The notes under the pieces were generated by a model that had not been told where the DNA came from, did no database searches, and was given only the letters and a program-made list of their open reading frames with translations. A DNA stretch of 64,000 nucleotides from Pseudoduganella ginsengisoli. GTDB taxonomy: Bacteria; Pseudomonadota; Gammaproteobacteria; Burkholderiales; Burkholderiaceae_D. This document shows, piece by piece, positions 9,961-18,181 of this stretch. How positions within the stretch are numbered: the stretch's first letter is position 1; every line of letters begins with the position of its first letter. Where the stretch lies: the NCBI RefSeq assembly GCF_009720865.1, contig NZ_WNLA01000008.1, forward strand, positions 157,073-221,072, written 5' to 3'. A program made the position numbers and the translations under genes.

Positions 9961-10731
9961 TTATTGCGTCCGCTTGACCGTCAACAGCGCCACGGGATTG
10001 TCCCAGCGCTGTGCTTGCGTCAACGCGGACGTCGCCAGCCCATCGTCGCTGCTGACGATACCCGGATGCAGGTGTACGGTATTGACGATGTCATCGCGCG
10101 TGGCGTTAAAGCCTTCCCGCTTGCCGCCGGACTTCGCCGTTGCCGGTCCCGGCACCGTATCGGCGCTTTCCGTATTGCGTTCCGTGCCTGCGTCATAGCT
10201 GAGCAACCGCACCGTCATCGTGGCGCCTACCGCCAGCGATGACAGCGATTGCGCGCTCAGCCCTGCAAATCCATCGTTGGTATTGCCCAGCATGCTGGCC
10301 ATCGACAGCCGCGCGTTCGCCAGGCCGCCGGCCGGTATGGTCAAGGTCACGCTGGCGCTGTTGCCCGGACCCGGCAGCAGCGGGCCGCCGCTGGCAACGG
10401 CAGTGGCGTAGACGGACTTCGAGTCATTGGCCAGCGCCGCCATTTGCGTGGTTTCGCCCGCTTCAGCTATGTGTTCCAGCGCGACGCTGGCTGGTTCGCC
10501 GACGTTAAACATGGAAAAACCATCGCTGTGGGCAACCGCCACCATCGGCGACAGCGGCTGGCCGGCCGTCAAGTTCACCAGCGTGATGTCGAACATGGCG
10601 TTGGCCGGCGCCGGCGGCGTGACCGGCGCGGGTGTTTCCGTCATGGCGTGGCTGCCGCCGTTGCAGGCGGACAGCATGGCTGCTGCCGCGATGGCGCCCA
10701 GGGCGAGCGTGTAGCGTTTCGAGTTAGTCAT
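9961..10731 (-). CDS. spondin-domain lipoprotein
   Basis: 256 aa. The N-terminus is a lipoprotein signal with lipobox LSAC (Cys23). The body matches the Spondin_N fold: FDITLVNLTAGQPLSPMVAV, EPASVALEHIAEAGET, LSMASMLGNTNDGFAGL and LLSYDAGTERNTESADTVPG, with the YDAGTE.N acidic motif typical of bacterial spondin-domain proteins and a C-terminal VHLHPGIV. The role in bacteria is not established; surface or matrix association is inferred from export. It begins 10 bp after the upstream paralogue and is probably co-transcribed with it. Confidence 0.88.
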   Translation of the reverse strand: MTNSKRYTLALGAIAAAAMLSACNGGSHAMTETPAPVTPPAPANAMFDITLVNLTAGQPLSPMVAVAHSDGFSMFNVGEPASVALEHIAEAGETTQMAALANDSKSVYATAVASGGPLLPGPGNSASVTLTIPAGGLANARLSMASMLGNTNDGFAGLSAQSLSSLAVGATMTVRLLSYDAGTERNTESADTVPGPATAKSGGKREGFNATRDDIVNTVHLHPGIVSSDDGLATSALTQAQRWDNPVALLTVKRTQ

Positions 10732-10741
10732 GCGGCGCCCT

Positions 10742-11488
10742 TTATTTGACCGTCAAGACAACGCGCGCCACGGGATTCAGCCAGCGGTACGCCGTGTTAT
10801 CCAGTGCGCTCGGGCCGCCCGGCGCGCTGCCGACGATGCCGCGATGGATATGCACAAAGCCTTCCTTGGTGGCGTTGGCAAAGCCGGTGGCGTTCGGGTT
10901 GATGTTGGAGGCCAGTTTGCCGGTGGCGTCGTTGAGGAAGGCCGGGAAAATCATGCCGGGCTGGTTGATGCCGCCGGCCGCCGCCATTTTTTCATCGTTG
11001 GCTTCCGTGCCCGCATCGTAGGCGGTCACGTCATACGTATACGTGCCGGGCGCCGCAGGGATGTCGATGGCATTGAGCGCCATGAAGCCGTCGTTGGTCG
11101 GAACCATCATCGCCAGCACGGTCAGCTGCGTGTTGGCAGTGCCGGCGCCGCCCGTGAAGGTCGCTGTGGTCGTGCTGCCGCCGGGCTTGAGCGGACCATT
11201 GTTTGGATTGACGATCTTGCTGGCGCCGGCAGGCAGCAGCGCCTGCACGCCCGTGGTGTCGCCAGCCTCGGCAACGCTTTGGATTTGCACGCTGGCCGCC
11301 GTGCCTTCAGTGAAGGACTTGAAGCTGTTCGGGTGGGCGCTGACGAGGAAGGGCGTCATCCACGTGGCGCGCGTCAGGTTCGTGATGGTGACGGTCAGGT
11401 CGGCTGCGAACAGCGTGGGGGCGGCAAGCATCAATGCGCCGGCAAGGGTGGCGTGCAAAGGCAGGCGGCGGGAAGTTTTTCGTGTCAT
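10742..11488 (-). CDS. spondin-domain secreted protein
   Basis: 248 aa paralogue of the following gene. A Sec signal peptide (LHATLAGALMLAAPTLFA) replaces the lipobox. Spondin_N features: DLTVTITNLTRATWMTPFLV, SVQIQSVAEAGDTTGVQALL, MMVPTNDGFMALNAIDIP, YDVTAYDAGTEANDEKMAA and FVHIHRGIVGS. It is the first gene of a two-gene operon: one member is released or periplasmic and the other is lipid-anchored, which looks like a duplication followed by a change of destination. Confidence 0.9.
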   Translation of the reverse strand: MTRKTSRRLPLHATLAGALMLAAPTLFAADLTVTITNLTRATWMTPFLVSAHPNSFKSFTEGTAASVQIQSVAEAGDTTGVQALLPAGASKIVNPNNGPLKPGGSTTTATFTGGAGTANTQLTVLAMMVPTNDGFMALNAIDIPAAPGTYTYDVTAYDAGTEANDEKMAAAGGINQPGMIFPAFLNDATGKLASNINPNATGFANATKEGFVHIHRGIVGSAPGGPSALDNTAYRWLNPVARVVLTVK

Positions 11489-12004
11489 GGGTAATGTCTA
11501 TGTTTTGGTTGTTTGGGTAAATCCTTTCCTCGTCATGCAACGAGTTGTGGTTGTGTCGGACGGGGCCATAAGTCCTTACACGATTCATAAAAAAAATTTC
11601 GGGCAAGCGGCCTTTACGCAGGGCTCGCCGCCCACCTATTCAATCGCATGGCACGTGTCTGCCAGCGGGCCGTGGCTGGCCGCGCCGGGCCTCTTCGAAA
11701 GAGTCAAGAAAAGCCTTTGCCTCTGGCGTTGGAAATAAGGCGGCTTCACAATAAGTCGGCTTCGTTGTAATTGCTTGAATTCGCGTTCAATTTTCTGTTG
11801 GCCTCAATAGAATCGAGACCGGCCAGCGCGTAAGGCATATTTTTGTGAATGTGAGAATGTGTGAATCTTTATTTAATTCAACCTGATATTCTGCACCACT
11901 GTCAGCTTTCAATTCGATCGGTTCAGAACGGTCGGATCAATATAAAAAGCCATAAAGGGGGGTAAGGTTTTTCCTATATTAACTGCCTACCATAGGGGAT
12001 TAAA
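11489..12004. other. 516-bp intergenic region, nothing certain
   Basis: Promoters for the divergent spondin operon and the 12005 gene must lie here. An open stretch on the plus strand (to ~11738) looks non-coding. From about 11750 the sequence becomes clearly AT-richer. TGGCAC at 11649 followed by TGCC resembles a sigma-54 element but has the wrong GG-GC spacing (9, not 10). TTCCTAT at 11971-11977 recurs upstream of other surface genes. Confidence 0.4.
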
Positions 12005-12667
12005 TTGCAATCAGCTATTCTTACACTGGGTTTCGCTGCAGGTCTGACTTTCACTTCAGTGGTATCTGCTCAACAGGTGTCTTATGCATATGATAGTTAC
12101 TCCGGAATCCAGGTGAAACTTGAAAACCTTCACGATGGCACACGGGTAACCAATTTGACTAACGGTGAATCGGTTGTCGTCGAAGGGCGCTTTGCCGGCG
12201 TACTTTCAGACCAGCAGTATGCGAAGATGATGCGCATTAAGCGCGAACAAAAGGCAAGGCGATTGCTCAAGGATGACGAGCAGTCGGCAACGATGGCCGC
12301 GCAGCCAGGTAGGGTGAGCGCTAGTGGCGTGACAGCAATCTCAACGCAGTGCTCCGGCACTTATAGCGTCAATGGTGCAACCGGCGGGTGGAGTTCCCCG
12401 CTTTGTTACCTGAATAATTCAACTGCCGTGTCGTTGTCAGGTAGTGCCATCAGCAGTATCAACAAGAGCCTTTCAGTTACCCTGTATCGTAACATTGACT
12501 TCTGGCCTGACCAGTCGTATGGAACCAAGACGTTCACTGCAACTTCTCAGGGCGCTGTTCTATCGGGTAGTTGGAGTTCTGTGCAAGCTGGTGCTTATTA
12601 TTACCTGGATTTCAGCACTGCTTACAATGGCATTTCCGTCTATGGCAACTTCGCAATGATACAGTGA
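12005..12667 (+). CDS. small secreted protein of unknown function (TTG start)
   Basis: 220 aa. The start is a TTG at 12005 with GGGGA six bases upstream; no in-frame ATG fits. The signal peptide is AILTLGFAAGLTFTSVVSA, cleaved near residue 22. The mature protein has a basic segment (KMMRIKREQKARRLLKDDEQ) and a Ser/Thr/Tyr/Gly-rich C-terminal half with two cysteines (QCSGTY, PLCYLN), which looks like a beta-rich extracellular domain. Base composition is unlike its neighbours (25 of 60 bases G+C in 12001-12060). No family recognised; possibly acquired. Confidence 0.7.
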   Translation: MQSAILTLGFAAGLTFTSVVSAQQVSYAYDSYSGIQVKLENLHDGTRVTNLTNGESVVVEGRFAGVLSDQQYAKMMRIKREQKARRLLKDDEQSATMAAQPGRVSASGVTAISTQCSGTYSVNGATGGWSSPLCYLNNSTAVSLSGSAISSINKSLSVTLYRNIDFWPDQSYGTKTFTATSQGAVLSGSWSSVQAGAYYYLDFSTAYNGISVYGNFAMIQ

Positions 12668-12831
12668 CGGGTTTAAGCTGACATTATCTTTCACCTGGCC
12701 GTCTGCCAGCGTTGGTTTGCGGTACTGCCAGTCGCCAGGTGAATTTTAAAGTGGATTTATTAAGAATTTTAAATGCCGATACTTCATGCATTCTGGGTCC
12801 CTGATCGCCCGGCATCTTCCGAAATTCCGAA

Positions 12832-13107
12832 ATGCGAGACTCTGGCGGGAGTATATTCGTCCTGATGTCACTGAAAGCGAGAAAATGGGAAGAAACAATT
12901 CTCGCCACTCCTATCGTGAGACAACCTCTGGAAGTTTCTCTAAAACTTGATGTGCTGCATTTACATGCTGGCGGAACTCTCAGGGACGTCGATAACACTG
13001 CAAAGCCAGTTATGGACGCTTTTAATGGCCACCTGTACCAGGATGATAAACAGATACGCGAGCTGGTTTTTCGCTCGCTGCGCCCTCTCATGGGACACTG
13101 TTCGTGA
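12832..13107 (+). pseudogene. RusA-like Holliday junction resolvase remnant
   Basis: A 91-codon frame. Its core matches the RusA family: KARKWEETI, then LEVSLKLDVLHLH, and the signature DVDNTAKPVMDAFNGHLYQD plus DKQIREL, with the acidic residues of the D-x-DN..K..D and DD motifs. It lacks a normal RusA N-terminus (the frame opens after a stop at 12802) and the C-terminus turns to unrelated sequence after IREL, so it looks truncated. RusA proteins are usually carried by phages. It could still be a short functional protein, but degeneration next to a tRNA gene is more likely. Confidence 0.55.
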
Positions 13108-13164
13108 CGCGTTCAAGCAAGTTTAACTCCATCTCGGGGAATGCATTTCAAGTGGAGAAACAAC

Positions 13165-13195
13165 AAAGGCTTACATCCAGTGAATGTAAGCCTTT
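13165..13195 (-). terminator. terminator downstream of tRNA-Val
   Basis: A perfect 12-bp inverted repeat, AAAGGCTTACAT / ATGTAAGCCTTT with a 7-nt loop, 19 bp past the tRNA 3' end. On the minus strand it is followed by a T-rich stretch. Confidence 0.75.
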
Positions 13196-13213
13196 GATAT
13201 TTGCCGCGAATTC

Positions 13214-13288
13214 TGGTGGGAAGCACAAGTTTCGAACTTGTGACCCCTGCAGTGTGAATGCAGTGCTCTACCCCTGAGCTAGCCTCCC
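13214..13288 (-). tRNA. tRNA-Val(CAC)
   Basis: 75 nt including an encoded CCA. The acceptor stem GGGAGGC pairs with GCTTCCC (one G-U). The D-arm is AGCTCAGGGGTAGAGC, the anticodon stem CTGCA/TGCAG encloses loop TTCACAC with anticodon CAC, and the T-arm is ACAAG-TTCGAAA-CTTGT. It decodes GUG. The 3' end faces the AT-rich segment with the RusA remnant, the geometry expected of an integrase target site. Confidence 0.95.
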
Positions 13289-13347
13289 GTTGAGTGCACG
13301 CATTATAGCGCATAGCTCCCGTTTGTAAAAGGGTAAAACCTGTTTTC

Positions 13348-13533
13348 TTAGCCTCCGCCTATCCCTTCCGTGACTTTACCGCTGCCGCCACATTCCGGGC
13401 ATGCCTTACCGTCCCGCGCCACGCCCGTCCCGCCACAGGCCGGACACACATCTTCCCCCGTCCCCGGCGTGCAGGGCGCAGCTTCATCGCCGGCGTTTAA
13501 TTCGTCTTCCTGCTTTACTGTCGAGTCAGTCAT
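13348..13533 (-). CDS. small DnaJ-type zinc-finger protein
   Basis: 61 aa with AGGAG as ribosome site. After an acidic N-terminal half it carries two CxxCxGxG motifs (CPACGGTG and CPECGGSG), as in the central cysteine-rich domain of DnaJ. Two such motifs can hold one zinc ion. It lies 59 bp before the tRNA on the same strand. The function is unknown; a small chaperone accessory or metal-binding protein is possible. Confidence 0.75.
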   Translation of the reverse strand: MTDSTVKQEDELNAGDEAAPCTPGTGEDVCPACGGTGVARDGKACPECGGSGKVTEGIGGG

Positions 13534-13749
13534 TTGATGCTCCTTGCCGCACTAAATTCCTGACCTTACCCGCGATCCGGCATGCGGGTCTGCGTTCTGC
13601 CTCACACAGGCCGGCATCGTGCTGCGCAACCTGTTCAACTGCGATAACCATTTACCGTCCGCATTGGGCCCGGCGGGCGGCATCCGGATGAGCAGATCAA
13701 TGCGGCGGTGCGGGCCACTTACCGCTTTGAACGCCGCACCCAATAAAAA

Positions 13750-13772
13750 ACGGGCGCAACCAGTGCGCCCGT
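13750..13772 (-). terminator. intrinsic terminator of the flagellin gene
   Basis: ACGGGCGCA / TGCGCCCGT, a 9-bp stem with a 5-nt loop, followed by TTTTTT on the minus strand, 20 bp past the flagellin stop. Confidence 0.9.
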
Positions 13773-13792
13773 TAGCAGGAAGAGGGAGGCGA

Positions 13793-14680
13793 TTATTGCA
13801 GCAGCGACAGCACCAGCGACGACTGGCTGTTGCTCTGCTTGAGCATGGCGGTACCGGCTTGCAGCAGCATCTGGCTCGACATCATCGTCGCGCTTTCACC
13901 CGCGTAGTCAACGTCCATGATGCGGCCGGAAGCGTTTTTCGTGTTGTTGACCATGTTGGACAAGTTTTTAAACACATGGTCCAGGCGGTTGGCGGCGGCG
14001 CCCAGTGCCGAGCGCACATTCGACACAGCTTCAATGGCCGTGTTCAGCGACGTGATCTGGTCGTTTGCGCTGTCAGCCGTAGCGATGGCCGTGCCGTTGC
14101 CGGCGCCGACCGTGCCGTCCGATGCAAAGACGTGGCCGGCATTGGTCGCCGTCAGGGCGGTATGCATCGTCGTCAATTGCGTCGACAAGTCTTGCGTCAT
14201 GACTTCCGACGCTGCCGAGCCGATCTGGAAGTTGATCGCCACCAGGAATTTGCTGTCGGCTTTCGACGACAGCAGCGTGGTGCCGCCAAACGACGTGTTG
14301 GACACAATGTTGGTCAACTCATCCGTCAGCGCATCATATTCTGCCTGCATCGCGGTACGGTCAGGATCGGTGGCCGAGCCGTCCGCTGCCTGCGTTGCCA
14401 GGTCTTTCATGCGCACCAGGATCGACGTGGTTTCATCCAGCGCGCCGTCGGCCGTCTGGATCATCGAGATCGAATTCTGCGTATTGCGCATGGCCATATC
14501 CATACCGCTGGTCTGGGCACGCAGGCGCGTTGCGATTTGCAGGCCCGCTGCATCGTCCATCGCGCTGTTGACGCGGTAGCCAGTACCCAGGCGGGTCATG
14601 GAAGTGGACAGGCGGCTGTTGGTGCGGGAAATCGAATTTTGCGCGGACAGCGTGGCAGCGTTGGTGTGGAGGCTCAGCAT
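13793..14680 (-). CDS. fliC: flagellin
   Basis: 295 aa, a short flagellin. The conserved D0/D1 N-terminus is present (NAATLSAQNSISRTNSRLST, TRLGTGYRVNSAMDDAAGLQ), as is the C-terminal D1/D0 (SALGAAANRLDHVFKNLSNM, then MLLQAGTAMLKQSNSQSS ending LVLSLLQ). The variable middle (~150-215) is small, so there is little or no D2/D3. It is exported by the flagellar type III apparatus and assembled into the filament. No fliD or fliS lies beside it, and the nearest flagellar genes are 46 kb away in this window. No convincing sigma-28 promoter was seen upstream. Confidence 0.95.
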   Translation of the reverse strand: MLSLHTNAATLSAQNSISRTNSRLSTSMTRLGTGYRVNSAMDDAAGLQIATRLRAQTSGMDMAMRNTQNSISMIQTADGALDETTSILVRMKDLATQAADGSATDPDRTAMQAEYDALTDELTNIVSNTSFGGTTLLSSKADSKFLVAINFQIGSAASEVMTQDLSTQLTTMHTALTATNAGHVFASDGTVGAGNGTAIATADSANDQITSLNTAIEAVSNVRSALGAAANRLDHVFKNLSNMVNNTKNASGRIMDVDYAGESATMMSSQMLLQAGTAMLKQSNSQSSLVLSLLQ

Positions 14681-14817
14681 TTTTAAAGCTCCTGTTAGCG
14701 ATTTTGTGTTTTGGCAGAGACGTTTCAGTGCCCTTCAATCTCACAAGACGACCATTGCTGCAGGGCCATTAAATTGCTGCGCGAAACATAAATAAATTCA
14801 ATTTGTACGCAAAACCC

Positions 14818-14835
14818 GATAGGAAAATTCCTATC
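14818..14835. repeat. inverted repeat upstream of flagellin
   Basis: GATAGGAA-AA-TTCCTATC, an 8-bp perfect inverted repeat about 140 bp upstream of the flagellin start and 8 bp past the cupin stop. It could be an operator or the end of the cupin transcript. Confidence 0.4.
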
Positions 14836-14842
14836 AGTCTTG

Positions 14843-15217
14843 TCAGATTGTCGTGGACACTTTGCGTTCCACGATGACATAGTGTTTTTTCACAGGTTCC
14901 AGCACGTCGAAAACGCCCTTGAAACCGGCTGGTATCACCAGTGCATTGCCCGGACCTGCTTCCACGGCATGTCCGTGTTCATCGGTCAGGCGGCAGCGGC
15001 CTTCCGTGACGAAAAAGAATTCATCTTTGTTATCCGGGAAGGCGATACGCCAGCTGCCCACTTCGCAAGCCCAGATCCCGGCATCGACTTCGCCGCTGGT
15101 ATTGGTGAAATGGTTCCACGTGGTGCGCAGTGGGTTGCCGGACAGGCGCCGGTCTTCGCGCGGATGGTCAAAGGCTGGCTGCGTGGTCATGGCGGAAAAG
15201 TCGGTGATGGATGGCAT
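14843..15217 (-). CDS. cupin-domain protein (Cupin_3/DUF861-like)
   Basis: 124 aa from the ATG at 15217; a longer frame to 15478 would run into the divergent oxidoreductase. It has a single small beta-barrel: WACEVGSWRIAFPDNKDEFF, then VTEGRCRLTDEHGHAVEAG and NALVIPAGFKGVFDVLEPVK, the pattern of the cupin family with a Trp-rich first strand. Members bind sugars or small acids or act as small enzymes; the ligand is unknown. It is divergent from the FAD/Rieske oxidoreductase across 145 bp, so the two may share regulation. Confidence 0.85.
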   Translation of the reverse strand: MPSITDFSAMTTQPAFDHPREDRRLSGNPLRTTWNHFTNTSGEVDAGIWACEVGSWRIAFPDNKDEFFFVTEGRCRLTDEHGHAVEAGPGNALVIPAGFKGVFDVLEPVKKHYVIVERKVSTTI

Positions 15218-15362
15218 GGCGGTTGGCAAAGTGGAAGAGGGCGGCATTGTAGCGCGCCGCCCGGCTGCGAGGCGGGCGGCAGCCGCTACGCTGGCTATTC
15301 CGCGCACCAATTCAACGCTTTTTCCTACACTGGGGCATCCGAAACGCATCAAGAGGTGGGTC

Positions 15363-16946
15363 ATGAACATCACGAACGGCGCATCGCTGTCCCCTTGGCT
15401 GGACAGTACCGGCTTGCCGGAATTTCCACCGATGCCAGGCGATTTGCATACGCAAGTGTGCGTCATTGGCGGCGGCATCGGCGGCCTGACTGCCGCTTAC
15501 CTGCTGGCGCGCGAAGGCAGGCACGTGGTGCTGATCGATGCGCTGGGTATCGGCGCCGGTGAAACCGGCCGGACGACGGCGCACTTTTTTCCTCCGGACG
15601 AATGGTACCGGGGCATCGAAGCGGGCTTTGGCACCACCCAGGCAAAGCTGGTGGCGGACAGCTTTAAACAGGCAGCCGGCCTGGTGGAATCCATCGTCCG
15701 CAGCGAACAAATCCACTGTGCGTTTGAACGGGTCGATGGCTACCTGTACGCGCTGCCGGAAAACGGCTTCCAGGACCTGGGCCATGAATATGATGCGGCG
15801 CTGCGGGCCGGCGCCGATGTCGCGCTGCTGCAGCGCGCGCCCGGCGTCAGCTTTGATACGGGCCCCTGCGTGTGCTTCCACAACCAGGCGCAGTGCCATC
15901 CGCTGCGTTACCTGGACGGGCTGGCTGAAGCACTGCTGCGGCATGGCGGACGCATTTATTGCGGTGTACGCGCCCACGCCATCGATGGCGACAAGGCAGT
16001 GCAGGTGGTGCGCACGGACCATGGCGACATTTATGCGCAGGCCGTGGTGGCCGCCACCAATACGCCGTTTAACAACCGCGTCGTCATGCATACCAAGCAG
16101 GCGGCCTACCGCACCTATGTGATTGCATTGCGCATTCCCCGGGACGCGCTGCCGCACGTGCTCCTATGGGACACGGGCGACCCGTATTACTACGTGCGCG
16201 TCCATGCGCCGGACGGCGCGGACCATGATTTGCTGATCGTGGGCGGCGCCGACCACAAGGTAGGGCAGGATGACCATCCGGAACACCGCTACATCGAACT
16301 GGAGCGGTGGGCGCGGGAACGGTTTGCCATGGCGCAGCAAGTGGAATACCGCTGGTCGGGCGAAGTGATGGAACCAGCGGACGGGCTGGCTTATCTGGGC
16401 CGCAATCCCATGGACAAGGACAATGTCTACGTCATCACGGGCGATTCCGGCAATGGCATGACCCATTGCACCATTGGCGCCATGATCGTCAGCGACCTGA
16501 TCATGGGACGCGACAATCCGTGGGTGGAGCTGTACGACCCGGCGCGCAAGGTCGTGCATGGCTTGCCGGACTTTGTGGCGGAGCAAGCCAATACCCTGTC
16601 GTATTACGCGGAATGGGCGACGGGCGGCGAAGTCGAGTCCGCCGCGGAAATTCCGCCGGGCCAGGGCGCCATCGTGCGGCAGGGCGTGCACAAGCTGGCC
16701 GTGTACCGCGATACCGGCGGCGGATTGCATGCGCTGTCGGCGCGCTGCACGCACCTGGGCTGTGTCGTGCACTGGAACGCGGGCGAGCGCAGCTGGGATT
16801 GCCCGTGCCATGGGTCGCGCTTCGATACGCAGGGTGCCGTGCTGCATGGCCCGGCAGTATCGGCGCTGGCACCCGCGGCATTGGACAGCGGCGCGGGATT
16901 GCCGCCATCGGGACCAGCCGATACGGGGAAATCCGCAGAGCTGTAA
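15363..16946 (+). CDS. FAD-dependent oxidoreductase with C-terminal Rieske domain
   Basis: 527 aa from the ATG at 15363. The N-terminal Rossmann fold has CVIGGGIGGLTAAYLLAREG followed by VVLID (~33-60), then the DAO-type body with TTAHFFPPDEWYRGIEAGFG and the FAD-closing YVITGDSGNGMTHCTIGAMI. The last ~100 residues form a Rieske [2Fe-2S] domain with Cys462-x-His464 and Cys480-x-x-His483, plus Cys467 and Cys482 in the disulfide positions. This DadA-Rieske fusion is a known architecture in soil bacteria; the amine or amino acid substrate is undetermined. No signal peptide is seen, so it is probably cytoplasmic. Confidence 0.93.
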   Translation: MNITNGASLSPWLDSTGLPEFPPMPGDLHTQVCVIGGGIGGLTAAYLLAREGRHVVLIDALGIGAGETGRTTAHFFPPDEWYRGIEAGFGTTQAKLVADSFKQAAGLVESIVRSEQIHCAFERVDGYLYALPENGFQDLGHEYDAALRAGADVALLQRAPGVSFDTGPCVCFHNQAQCHPLRYLDGLAEALLRHGGRIYCGVRAHAIDGDKAVQVVRTDHGDIYAQAVVAATNTPFNNRVVMHTKQAAYRTYVIALRIPRDALPHVLLWDTGDPYYYVRVHAPDGADHDLLIVGGADHKVGQDDHPEHRYIELERWARERFAMAQQVEYRWSGEVMEPADGLAYLGRNPMDKDNVYVITGDSGNGMTHCTIGAMIVSDLIMGRDNPWVELYDPARKVVHGLPDFVAEQANTLSYYAEWATGGEVESAAEIPPGQGAIVRQGVHKLAVYRDTGGGLHALSARCTHLGCVVHWNAGERSWDCPCHGSRFDTQGAVLHGPAVSALAPAALDSGAGLPPSGPADTGKSAEL

Positions 16947-17031
16947 CCCCCGCAACAAAATGTAATTGTTACCGTGTCTTATAAGGGGGCTGATTAAGAT
17001 CAATCATCACAATGATTTTTCTGGAGGCGCA

Positions 17032-18135
17032 GTGAGCTACAGCATCCTTACCCAATATGCGGGCTTGACGAACAGTGAAATGACTACCGCCACGCCGCTG
17101 CCATTGTCGGTATATAACCCGGGCAATGGCGCGACGTCTGTGTTTGATTATGCGGCCTTGTATCAGGCGGACTATGCCGGCGCTGCGAATCACGCCGTGT
17201 TCAGCTGGCATGGTGAAGCGGGCGCGGTTTATTCCATCACGTCCGGCAGTTATGCTGACCCGGCATTGTTGATGGTATTCGACAGCTACGGCAATCCCAT
17301 TGCCGAAGATGATGGCGGCGGCGCCAGGGGCAGCGACCATGTGAGTTTTGTCGCACCGTATTCCGGCACCTACTACGTCGATGCATCGTGGGTGCAGGGG
17401 GCGCTCAGCAGCCAGCAAAAGGTATCGCTGGGCATCCTGGAAGACCTGGGCAGCAATAAAGTCGTGGTGACGGCAGGCACGGCGCGCGGCGACCAGCTCG
17501 ACGGCACGGCGGGCGATGACGACATGTATGGCATGAGCGGCAATGACTCACTGTTCGGCGGCCGGGGCAATGATTTCCTCGATGGCGGCTGGGGCACGGA
17601 TTCCGCGTATTACCTGGGCAGGCACAGCGACTATGCAGTGGCCAAGGATGGCGATGGATTCCGCGTGACGGATAAGGTCGGCACGGAAGGCAGCGATTTA
17701 CTGGTCAATGTGGAACGGCTGGACTTCAGCGATGTCAGCGTGGCGCTTGATATCGATGGCGCCGGCGGCCAGGCGTACCGGCTGTACCAGGCGGCATTCA
17801 ACCGCGCGCCGGATAAGCCCGGGCTGGGCTACTGGATCGCTCAGCTGGACCATGGCGCCAGCTTGACGCAAGTGTCGCAGGCATTTGTCGATTCATCCGA
17901 GTTCATTGCCAGGTACGGCGCCCATGCTTCCAATGAAAGCATCGTCAACAACTTGTACTGGAACGTGCTGCACCGCGCGCCGGAAAAGGCGGGCTACGAT
18001 TACTGGGTCGATGTCTTGAACGGCCACCACGATTCGCTGGCCAATGTGCTGGCAAACTTTAGCGAAAGCCAGGAAAACTATGCGCAACTGGTGGGCGTGA
18101 TGAGCAACGGCGTGGAATATCAGCCGTACGGCTGA
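17032..18135 (+). CDS. RTX-type exoprotein with PPC-like and DUF4214 domains
   Basis: 367 aa from a GTG at 17032, chosen because GGAG precedes it; the open frame reaches 16966 but the extension is not protein-like. Order: a PPC-like beta-sandwich (~40-130, with DSYGNPIAEDDGGG and APYSGTYYVDASW), RTX calcium-binding nonapeptides (~148-190: GTAGDDDMYGMSGNDSLFGG, RGNDFLDGG), then DUF4214 (~240-360, with paired LYQAAFNRAPDKPGLGYWI and LYWNVLHRAPEKAGYDYWV). The lack of a Sec signal and the presence of RTX repeats suggest type I secretion; no ABC exporter lies in the window. It immediately precedes the giant gene region. Confidence 0.88.
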   Translation: MSYSILTQYAGLTNSEMTTATPLPLSVYNPGNGATSVFDYAALYQADYAGAANHAVFSWHGEAGAVYSITSGSYADPALLMVFDSYGNPIAEDDGGGARGSDHVSFVAPYSGTYYVDASWVQGALSSQQKVSLGILEDLGSNKVVVTAGTARGDQLDGTAGDDDMYGMSGNDSLFGGRGNDFLDGGWGTDSAYYLGRHSDYAVAKDGDGFRVTDKVGTEGSDLLVNVERLDFSDVSVALDIDGAGGQAYRLYQAAFNRAPDKPGLGYWIAQLDHGASLTQVSQAFVDSSEFIARYGAHASNESIVNNLYWNVLHRAPEKAGYDYWVDVLNGHHDSLANVLANFSESQENYAQLVGVMSNGVEYQPYG

Positions 18136-18148
18136 GCGGGCAAGATGG

Positions 18149-18171
18149 GGAGCCGGCGCAATGCCGGCTCC
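18149..18171. terminator. terminator between the RTX gene and the small minus-strand gene
   Basis: GGAGCCGGC / GCCGGCTCC, a perfect 9-bp stem with a 5-nt loop between convergent stop codons. Confidence 0.75.
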
Positions 18172-18181
18172 GCTGGTTGAG

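Noticed and set aside
11649..11663. TGGCACGTGTCTGCC resembling a sigma-54 promoter
   Set aside because: The GG-GC spacing is 9 instead of 10, and no sigma-54-dependent gene follows closely.
13619..13746. Possible end of a protein just before the flagellin terminator (reading PFTVRIGPGGRHPDEQ...)
   Set aside because: The frame is under 35 codons, follows a stop at 13645, and has no start or ribosome site; at most a decayed gene end.
14919..15362. A 148-codon N-terminal extension of the FAD oxidoreductase
   Set aside because: It runs through the divergent cupin gene; the Rossmann fold begins normally ~30 residues after the ATG at 15363.
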